DNA of 15,361 nucleotides from Bizionia sp. Its GTDB lineage: Bacteria; Bacteroidota; Bacteroidia; Flavobacteriales; Flavobacteriaceae. The DNA lies in NCBI GenBank assembly GCA_018067115.1, contig JAGPVI010000177.1, forward strand, positions 1 through 15,361, given 5' to 3'. The notes beneath the pieces are model-generated. The model saw only the letters and a program-made list of their open reading frames with translations. It was not told the origin of the DNA and made no database searches. The translations under genes were made by a program, and so were the position numbers. This document shows, piece by piece, positions 1-6,066 of this stretch (its first letter is position 1; each line of letters begins with the position of its first letter).

Positions 1-530
1 GTTCTATAGACTCAGACATTAATAATTCTTGGGACGATATTTCAACTAAAAATGATTTAATCGCTGCGGGCCACCAAATTGGAAAAGCAGAATTGCTGTT
101 TAGTAAAGTTGAAGACAGCGAAATTGAAGTGCAATTAGAGAAATTAGAGGCTAGCAAAAGAGCAAATGAAGCCGCTAATAAAGTGGTAGAGCCTCAAAAA
201 GAGATTGCTTCTTTTGAAGATTTTACAAAATTAGATCTTAGAGTAGGGACGATTTTAGAAGCTGAGAAAATGCCGAAAGCCAAAAAGCTTTTAGTTTTAA
301 AAGTAGATACAGGAATCGATGTAAGAACTATAGTTTCTGGTATCGCCGAAAGTTTTAAACCTGAAGATATTATTGGCAAACAAGTTACTGTTTTAGTCAA
401 CTTAGCACCAAGAGCACTTCGCGGTGTAACGAGTGAAGGAATGATTTTAATGACCGAAACGGCAGAAGGCAACTTGGTTTTTGTAAACCCAGACGACACC
501 AAAGCAACTAATGGCTTACAAATAAGTTAA
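1..530 (+). CDS. metG: Methionyl-tRNA synthetase, C-terminal part (5' end outside window)
   Basis: The reading frame is open from the first bases of the window and stops with TAA at 528-530, so this is the 3' end of a gene that begins upstream. The first visible residues include AGHQIGKAELLF, the end of the anticodon-binding region typical of bacterial MetRS. After a lysine/glutamate-rich linker comes a complete C-terminal tRNA-binding OB-fold (Trbp111/EMAP-like) from about base 215. Its hallmarks are FTKLDLRVGTI, LLVLKVDTG, RTIVSGIA and APRALRGVTSEGM. MetRS charges tRNA-Met in the cytoplasm, and this appended domain mediates dimerisation and tRNA binding in the long form of the enzyme. An internal TTG at 93 could be read as a start, but the upstream frame encodes conserved MetRS sequence, so I treat the gene as truncated only by the window edge. 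Identification is firm. Confidence 0.95.
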   Translation, partial: SIDSDINNSWDDISTKNDLIAAGHQIGKAELLFSKVEDSEIEVQLEKLEASKRANEAANKVVEPQKEIASFEDFTKLDLRVGTILEAEKMPKAKKLLVLKVDTGIDVRTIVSGIAESFKPEDIIGKQVTVLVNLAPRALRGVTSEGMILMTETAEGNLVFVNPDDTKATNGLQIS

Positions 531-592
531 TACGAAATAAAGAGAGCACCTGCACTTATAATATATAACAAACGTTTTTTCTAATTACACCT

Positions 593-626
593 AAAAGACT
601 TCATAATCGCTATGAAGTCTTTTTTT
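593..626 (+). terminator. Intrinsic terminator after metG
   Basis: A perfect 13-bp stem (593-605 pairing with 611-623) closes a 5-nt loop and runs into a T-tract at 620-626. It lies about 60 nt after the metG stop codon and separates metG from the lipoprotein operon. The rest of the 531-746 gap is AT-rich. The closest promoter-like string is TAATTTTC at 712-719, one mismatch from TAnnTTTG, which I do not call as a promoter. Confidence 0.9.
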
Positions 627-746
627 ATATACTTTTAATTTTAGTTTTTTTATAATATCTTTAATAGTCAATTAACTTTAATTTATGATGTAAGACACAT
701 CTGAATTATGTTAATTTTCGTACATTAAAGTAAACCATTATATCTT

Positions 747-1217
747 ATGAAAAAACTATCATTTTTATTATTACTCGTCTTTTTGGTTGGCTGTGGCTCA
801 TCGAAAGTTGTACGTCAATCCAAGAAAGAAATTAAAGGAAACTGGGTTTTAAACTCAGTAAATTATGACAAAGCAGGAACTTATGAGGTCACGCTATTAA
901 ACGATGCTTCTAAAGCTTGTTTTGAGCAAAGTACGTGGTCTTTTGTTCCTAATAACAATACAGGTATCTATAGTATAGCAAATACAACTTGCGCCACTGG
1001 AGACCGTTATTTCAATTTCACAATTCAAGAAGTAGATGCGAATACGGGCTTGTATCACTTTTTGCTAAAACCAACAGATGCTAAAGGTAAAAGTGCAGAT
1101 AATGCTGGATTTAGGTTACGATTATCGCAACTATCGGAAAGCACAATGCAGTGGCAACAAACAGTTTCTGTAGACGGTAGTCCTTTTACAATTAATATGA
1201 ACTTTACAAAACTTTAA
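747..1217 (+). CDS. Lipocalin-like lipoprotein
   Basis: This 156-residue protein starts with a lipoprotein signal peptide: Lys-Lys, a leucine-rich core, and a lipobox LVGC with the lipidated Cys at residue 16. The mature part, residues about 28-156, resembles the lipocalin-like domain common in Bacteroidota lipoproteins. It opens with a short KGNWVLNSV strand and continues as a predicted all-beta fold with alternating hydrophobic residues. Cys58 and Cys82 could form a disulfide. The residues after the lipobox (GSSK) lack the acidic run of a surface-export signal, so an inward-facing outer-membrane location is more likely. The stop codon is only 7 nt before the next gene, an OmpA-type lipoprotein, so the two probably form an envelope operon. 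The ligand, if any, is unknown. The domain call rests on overall pattern and is moderately confident. Confidence 0.75.
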   Translation: MKKLSFLLLLVFLVGCGSSKVVRQSKKEIKGNWVLNSVNYDKAGTYEVTLLNDASKACFEQSTWSFVPNNNTGIYSIANTTCATGDRYFNFTIQEVDANTGLYHFLLKPTDAKGKSADNAGFRLRLSQLSESTMQWQQTVSVDGSPFTINMNFTKL

Positions 1218-1224
1218 AAAAACT

Positions 1225-1932
1225 ATGAAATCTATACTTAAAAAATCTATCGTAGCTGTATTCGCTGTATCACTTATTTTTAGTGTCTCTAGTTGTACGG
1301 CTGTAAAAAATGCAAATAACAAACAAAAAGGTGGTGCTATTGGTGCTGCTGGTGGTGCTGTTTTAGGTGCTATTCTAGGAAACAACATTGGAAAAGGTGG
1401 TAATGGCGAATTAGGAGCTGTTATTGGTGGTGTTGTTGGTGGTGGTGCCGGTATTTTAATTGGTAGCAAAATGGATAAACAGGCTCAAAAAATAGAAAAT
1501 GAAATTCCTGGAGCACAAGTAGAACGTGTAGACGATGGAATTGTAATCACTTTCGACGAAAATAGTGGTGTGTATTTTGCAACAGAAAAGTACAATGTTA
1601 ATGCCGCTTCTCAAGCGTCTTTAGATAAATTAGCTGCCGTTTTTATGGAATACCCAGATACAAACATTTTGGTAGTTGGGCATACAGACAGTGCTGGTGC
1701 AGAAGCATACAATATGACGCTATCTAAAAACAGAGCTTATGCTGTGACCAATTATTTAACTGGAAAAGGGCTAAGTAGTAGTCGTTTTACTACCAACTGG
1801 TTTGGAGAAAATCAACCAACTAACGATAACTCTACAGCAGAAGGAAGAGCTAAAAACCGTCGTGTAAACGTTGCTATTTTACCAAATGAGAAAATGATTC
1901 AGGACGCGAAAAATGAGTCTGGTCAAAACTAA
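1225..1932 (+). CDS. Glycine-zipper / OmpA-family lipoprotein
   Basis: This 235-residue lipoprotein has a signal peptide with lipobox-like VSSC (Cys24). A glycine-zipper segment follows at residues about 36-81, with repeated GxxxG spacing and two small-residue helices that could insert in or span a membrane. Then comes an OmpA C-terminal peptidoglycan-binding domain at about 108-220. The domain signature is clear: GHTDSAG at 152-158, LSKNRA at 166-171, and the closing AKNRRVNV at 209-216. Asp155 and Arg170 are 15 residues apart and match the pair known to hold diaminopimelate in OmpA-like domains. The protein is therefore expected to tether the outer membrane to peptidoglycan. It is the second gene of an operon with the lipocalin-like lipoprotein. 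The glycine codons are repetitive (GGT-rich) but the frame is intact. The family is certain; the precise role is inferred. Confidence 0.9.
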   Translation: MKSILKKSIVAVFAVSLIFSVSSCTAVKNANNKQKGGAIGAAGGAVLGAILGNNIGKGGNGELGAVIGGVVGGGAGILIGSKMDKQAQKIENEIPGAQVERVDDGIVITFDENSGVYFATEKYNVNAASQASLDKLAAVFMEYPDTNILVVGHTDSAGAEAYNMTLSKNRAYAVTNYLTGKGLSSSRFTTNWFGENQPTNDNSTAEGRAKNRRVNVAILPNEKMIQDAKNESGQN

Positions 1933-1948
1933 AAATCATTACACTTTT

Positions 1949-1969
1949 TCTCGGATAATTAACCCGAGA
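1949..1969 (+). other. Short hairpin in the OmpA-tex gap
   Basis: Six base pairs (1949-1954 with 1964-1969, TCTCGG/CCGAGA) close a 9-nt loop. There is no following T-tract, so this is not an intrinsic terminator by itself. It sits 12 nt upstream of the real terminator and could protect the 3' end of the OmpA transcript or be chance. Confidence 0.35.
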
Positions 1970-1981
1970 TAGATATATTAC

Positions 1982-2017
1982 AAGCCTTATACAACTAAAA
2001 AGTATAAGGCTTTTTTT
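1982..2017 (+). terminator. Intrinsic terminator of the lipoprotein operon, abutting the tex start
   Basis: An 11-bp perfect stem (1982-1992 with 2002-2012) closes a 9-nt loop and is followed by T residues through 2017. The next base, 2018, is the A of the tex ATG. Transcription of tex must therefore start inside this hairpin or read through it. Confidence 0.88.
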
Positions 2018-4141
2018 ATGCTTATTAAATACATCATTTCACAGACCCAACTGCCAGAAAGCAGTATAAAAAACACCATACAATTACTTAACGATGCGTG
2101 TACTATTCCCTTTATTTCAAGATATAGAAAGGAGCATACAGGTAATTTAGATGAAGTACAAATTGGTGATATTGTAAAATATAAAGAACAGTTTGAAACT
2201 TTAGAAAAACGCAAAGCAACCATTCTAAAAGCACTTGAAGAGCAGAATGATTTAACACCTGCTTTAAAACAACAAATTGACCTCGCTAATAACCTAGTTA
2301 CGCTTGAAGATTTATACTTACCATTTAAAAAGAAACGAAAAACGAAAGCCGATACGGCCCGAAACAACGGATTAGAGCCATTGGCAAAAATTATAATGAG
2401 CCAAAATACCTCCGACCTGGAAGGCATCGCTTATAAATATATAAAAGGGGATGTTAAGTCTACAGACGATGCCCTAGAAGGTGCGCGACACATTATTGCA
2501 GAGTGGATAAATGAACGCACAGACCTCCGAAATACAATCCGACAGCAACTGGAACGTTTCGCTATGATTTCGTCTTCTGTAATAAAAACAAAGAAAAACG
2601 ACGAAAAAGCACAAAAATTTAGAGATTATTTTGAATGGGAAGAAGCGTTAAGTCGTATTCCTTCGCACCGCTTATTGGCTATTTTAAGAGCAGAAAAAGA
2701 AGGTTTTATACGCGTTAAAATTGAAATAGATCACCTACGTGCTTTAGAGAAAATAGAATCGCGAATAATTCGTTCTCAAAATGAATGTGCCAATCAGCTT
2801 TCAATAGCAATCAAAGACGCCTATAAACGTCTGCTATACCCCTCACTCTCTAACGAAGCCTTACAAGTCGCTAAAGACAACGCAGACACCTCTGCAATTT
2901 CTGTATTTGCTAAAAACTTAAAACAATTATTATTAGGCTCTCCATTAGGAGAAAAGCGTGTATTGGCAATAGACCCTGGCTTTAGATCAGGGTGTAAAAT
3001 AGTATGTATTGATGCACAAGGGCAATTACAGCACAATGAAACTATTTATCCGCACCCACCAAAAAATGACAGTATTGGTGCTATGCAGAAAATAAAATCG
3101 CTAGCAGATGCTTATAAAATTGAAGCCATAGCTATAGGTAATGGAACAGCATCTCGGGAAACGGAGGCCTTAATACGAAAAGTACATTTTAAAAACGACA
3201 TTCAGGTATTTGTCGTGAGTGAAGCCGGTGCCAGTATTTACTCTGCATCAAAGATAGCGCGAGAAGAGTTCCCTGATTACGATGTAACGGTACGTGGTTC
3301 GGTATCTATTGGGCGCCGTTTGCAAGACCCGTTAGCAGAGCTCGTTAAAATTGATGCACAATCGATTGGTGTAGGACAATATCAACACGATGTAGACCAA
3401 AATAAGCTTCAGAAATCCTTAGATATGGTGGTAGAGAATTGCGTGAATGCTGTTGGCGTTAATATAAATACTGCGAGTAAAAGTTTACTGAGTTATGTTT
3501 CGGGAATCGGCCCTAAATTAGCCGAAAATATCCTGAATTATCGTCAAGAAAACGGTGCTTTCTCATCGCGAAAAGACATAAAAAAAGTAGCCCGATTAGG
3601 AGGTAAGGCTTTTGAGCAGGGCGCGGCATTTTTGAGAATTAAAGACGCTAAAAACCCATTAGACGATTCTGCTGTGCACCCCGAAAGTTATGCTATTGTT
3701 AAAGAAATGGCTAGGGATTTAAAAGTAACTATTAAGGAACTTATAGGCAATTCGGCATTACTAAAACAACTCGACTTAAAAAAGTACCAGACTGAGACTG
3801 TAGGGCTTTTAACTTTGGAAGACATTGTAAAAGAGTTAGAAAAACCAGGTCTGGATATTAGAGCACAGGCAAAGGTTTTTGCTTTTAACCAAAATATAAA
3901 AACAATTTCCGATCTACAAGAAGGACAGTTGCTTCCTGGCATCGTAAATAACATTACCAATTTTGGCTGTTTTGTAGATGTTGGAATTAAAGAAAGTGGA
4001 TTAATTCACGTTTCTAATTTAAGTGACAGCTTTGTAAAAGATGTTAGTGAGCACGTAAGCTTACACCAACAAATAATAGTGAAAGTTTTAGAAGTTGATA
4101 TCGAAAGAAAGCGTATTCAGCTTAAATTACACACAACCTAA
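2018..4141 (+). CDS. tex: Tex family transcription accessory / RNA-binding protein
   Basis: This 707-residue protein matches the Tex (Spt6-like) family throughout. An N-terminal helical region carries the IPFISRYRKE motif and LEDLYLPFKKKR. A YqgF/RuvC-like domain begins at VLAIDPG (315-321) and continues to IGNGTASRETE and VSEAGASIYSASKIA. The RRLQDPLAELVKIDPKS-type core reads RRLQDPLAELVKIDAQS. Helix-hairpin-helix repeats start near residue 480 (NTASKSLLSYVSGIGPKLA), and an S1 RNA-binding domain spans about 638-704 (NFGCFVDVGIKESGLIHVS). Tex proteins bind nucleic acid and influence transcription. The protein is shorter than the E. coli homologue because it ends right after S1, without the basic tail. 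The chosen ATG fits the family N-terminus (ISQTQLPE aligns with the usual start region), although it lies directly after a terminator. There is no Shine-Dalgarno sequence. Confidence 0.95.
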   Translation: MLIKYIISQTQLPESSIKNTIQLLNDACTIPFISRYRKEHTGNLDEVQIGDIVKYKEQFETLEKRKATILKALEEQNDLTPALKQQIDLANNLVTLEDLYLPFKKKRKTKADTARNNGLEPLAKIIMSQNTSDLEGIAYKYIKGDVKSTDDALEGARHIIAEWINERTDLRNTIRQQLERFAMISSSVIKTKKNDEKAQKFRDYFEWEEALSRIPSHRLLAILRAEKEGFIRVKIEIDHLRALEKIESRIIRSQNECANQLSIAIKDAYKRLLYPSLSNEALQVAKDNADTSAISVFAKNLKQLLLGSPLGEKRVLAIDPGFRSGCKIVCIDAQGQLQHNETIYPHPPKNDSIGAMQKIKSLADAYKIEAIAIGNGTASRETEALIRKVHFKNDIQVFVVSEAGASIYSASKIAREEFPDYDVTVRGSVSIGRRLQDPLAELVKIDAQSIGVGQYQHDVDQNKLQKSLDMVVENCVNAVGVNINTASKSLLSYVSGIGPKLAENILNYRQENGAFSSRKDIKKVARLGGKAFEQGAAFLRIKDAKNPLDDSAVHPESYAIVKEMARDLKVTIKELIGNSALLKQLDLKKYQTETVGLLTLEDIVKELEKPGLDIRAQAKVFAFNQNIKTISDLQEGQLLPGIVNNITNFGCFVDVGIKESGLIHVSNLSDSFVKDVSEHVSLHQQIIVKVLEVDIERKRIQLKLHTT

Positions 4142-4150
4142 ATCGTTACA

Positions 4151-4528
4151 CTAAACGGCCTGTATTAACAGCAAACCAAAACCAAAACAAATAATAGGAA
4201 GCAGCAAGAGCACTACAATATTATGTTCTGCTGTTTTCATTTTATTGTATTTAGCATTCAACACTTTTCTGTTTTTACCACCGTATTTTATCCAATTTTT
4301 AAAGTAAATACCAATAGCTATTAATACGAATAATGTCCACGCTTTTTCGCTAGACATTAAATCTGCATGCAACTGACTTAAGAATGCTGCGAAGAAGCTC
4401 CCTAAAACAAAAGAAATCCCTATTTCTAATACAGAAATATAGACTAAAGCAATAGTATTAGCTTTTTGCTTAAACTTGCCTTTAAAATGGCTAAATACGG
4501 AGAAGAAAAATTGTTCGAGAACTGTCAT
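4151..4528 (-). CDS. Small three-helix membrane protein of unknown function
   Basis: I do not recognise this 125-residue protein. It has no cleavable signal peptide. After a basic N-terminal stretch (residues 14-22) it has three predicted membrane helices at about 24-50, 62-78 and 102-122, separated by a lysine-rich loop at 81-99. No enzymatic motif is visible. It converges with tex across a 9-nt gap that has no obvious terminator, so the two transcripts may overlap at their 3' ends. Upstream it is separated from the DUF5689 gene by that gene's terminator, so it may have its own promoter, though I found no exact TAnnTTTG box in the 74-nt gap. The good length, membrane pattern and neighbour fit suggest a real gene. 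Confidence 0.7.
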   Translation of the reverse strand: MTVLEQFFFSVFSHFKGKFKQKANTIALVYISVLEIGISFVLGSFFAAFLSQLHADLMSSEKAWTLFVLIAIGIYFKNWIKYGGKNRKVLNAKYNKMKTAEHNIVVLLLLPIICFGFGLLLIQAV

Positions 4529-4531
4529 ATA

Positions 4532-4574
4532 TTTAAAAAATAAAAAAACCTGCTAGCGTGTACTAGCAGGTTTT
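4532..4574 (-). terminator. Intrinsic terminator of the TonB receptor-DUF5689 operon
   Basis: A perfect 12-bp stem (4574-4563 pairing with 4556-4545 on the minus strand) closes a 6-nt loop. It is followed on the minus strand by a long U-rich tract (complement of 4548-4534). It lies 28 nt past the DUF5689 stop codon and ends just before the ATG of the next minus-strand gene. Confidence 0.9.
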
Positions 4575-4602
4575 AAATGTATATAAATTATTTTATAAAA
4601 TC

Positions 4603-6024
4603 TTAGTTTGCTACTATTGAAACATTATCTAATTCATAAGTACCGTCAATACCTGCATCTCCACCACCTACATATTTAAAAGCAATATGAGCAGTTCCAC
4701 TATAACTAGATAGATCTATTGATCCTGAACTAATCCAATCTTGATAAAATGTAGCATCTGAAACAATTGAACCACTTAAAGGTGTCCACGTTGCAATAGC
4801 AACATCGGCCTCAACTCCGTTCCAATCTGTAGAGATATATAATTCTAACTCACTACCATCAGAGAAACTATTAGACGTTTCAAAAGATAAAAACTCATAA
4901 TCAGAGGTCTCTAAATCTACTCCTGGAGTGATTAACCAACTTATGTTTTGTACATCTCCAGAGTTATAAGCTCCGAAACTTGCTACTTGACTCCCAGGAT
5001 TTCCAGAATCGGTAGTTACAACAACTCTCCAATCTCTGTTTCCTGCTTCAATATAGTTAGTCCATCCATTAGCATTAATGCTTTGATTAGCTGCCATAGT
5101 TTCAAAATCTTCAGAGAATATTTCTGTAAAATCTGTTGGGTCTAATAATGAACAACGCGCATCTGTAAAGTTTACATCATTAATTGAGTTTAAAGCTAAT
5201 ATTACTTGACTACCGTCGAACGTTTTTGTAACAACCGCTGCAATAGTTCCATTCTTTATTGGAAGTGGTTCTTGCTTAAAAGAAGCAAAAGAGCTCGTTT
5301 CTAGTTGAAACGTTGCATAAGCAAGACCTTCACAAGCCTGCATAGTTCTTTGAGTATCGTAAGTTTCAGTAGGATCGAAATATGCTTTTCCCGCTAAGTT
5401 ATCAGCAAATTCTACATTATCGACACTTACCAACATCCCCACGTTGGATCCGTTGATAGTAGAAAAAGTTTTTGATAGAGGAATCATATCAGCAGTTATT
5501 CCTGATCTTAATATTTTAGTTTTTACTTGATTTTCGTCTAACTGTTCTACTGTTGTACCAAATTGATCCGTTTCAATAGCACCACCAATAGTGTACACAC
5601 CATTACCTACTCTTTCTTCACCTACATATAAACCTTTAAGGTTAATAAAAACCTCTCTACCTTTATTGAATTGGTTATAAGAATCCGATTGACTAACAAT
5701 TAGCTTTAAAGCTTTGGTTGGGTTAGCCGGTGCATCTTGCATATAAAATTCTTTGTAAAAGTTACCCGTTGCATCTGAAGAAGACACGTAACCTTTAACG
5801 TAAATATCTGCCGTAATTTGCTCTGGTGCAGTTCCAGATGTATATAAACCTTGTACGAAAGTCATATCTACTTCTGTGCTTGTCTCTAACAAGGTTACTA
5901 ATGCAGCATTTTCTTCGTTACCTAAGCTAGAAGGTACCGTAAAATCGTCGTCTTCGACACAAGATGTTATAGCTATAACAGCTACAAAACTTAATATTAA
6001 TGTTAAAAATTTATTCGTTTTCAT
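4603..6024 (-). CDS. DUF5689 / choice-of-anchor J surface lipoprotein
   Basis: This 473-residue lipoprotein has lipobox ITSC (Cys22) followed directly by VEDDD. An acidic run just after the lipidated Cys is the lipoprotein export signal that sends Bacteroidota lipoproteins to the cell surface. Residues about 40-290 look like a DUF5689 region. It contains an OB-fold-like stretch at 75-148 (YVKGYVSSSDATGNFYKEF, then MQD, then KGREVFINLKGLYVG) that resembles the OB modules attached to secreted nucleases such as B. subtilis YhcR. Residues about 301-473 form a choice-of-anchor J beta-sandwich (FSEDFET, WLITPGVDL, LELYISTDWNG, YELDNVSI). It follows the TonB receptor gene by 42 nt on the same strand and ends at a strong terminator, so it is the distal gene of that operon. 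It occupies the SusD position as a likely surface binding partner. The ligand is inferred, possibly nucleic acid. Confidence 0.82.
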   Translation of the reverse strand: MKTNKFLTLILSFVAVIAITSCVEDDDFTVPSSLGNEENAALVTLLETSTEVDMTFVQGLYTSGTAPEQITADIYVKGYVSSSDATGNFYKEFYMQDAPANPTKALKLIVSQSDSYNQFNKGREVFINLKGLYVGEERVGNGVYTIGGAIETDQFGTTVEQLDENQVKTKILRSGITADMIPLSKTFSTINGSNVGMLVSVDNVEFADNLAGKAYFDPTETYDTQRTMQACEGLAYATFQLETSSFASFKQEPLPIKNGTIAAVVTKTFDGSQVILALNSINDVNFTDARCSLLDPTDFTEIFSEDFETMAANQSINANGWTNYIEAGNRDWRVVVTTDSGNPGSQVASFGAYNSGDVQNISWLITPGVDLETSDYEFLSFETSNSFSDGSELELYISTDWNGVEADVAIATWTPLSGSIVSDATFYQDWISSGSIDLSSYSGTAHIAFKYVGGGDAGIDGTYELDNVSIVAN

Positions 6025-6066
6025 AATATAATATTTAATGTTTTTTTTTAATTTTTCTTCTTCTTT

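Noticed and set aside
93..530. Separate small tRNA-binding protein (Trbp111/CsaA-like) starting at TTG 93
   Set aside because: The frame is open upstream and encodes conserved MetRS sequence (AGHQIGKAELLF), so this is the C-terminal domain of MetG.
712..719. TAATTTTC as a -7 box for the lipoprotein operon
   Set aside because: It has one mismatch to TAnnTTTG, no -33 TTG, and lies in an AT-rich gap where near matches are expected by chance.
1320..1480. Tandem DNA repeat in the glycine-rich part of the OmpA gene
   Set aside because: The GGT/GCT repetition follows from the glycine-zipper protein sequence. Units are irregular and the frame is intact.
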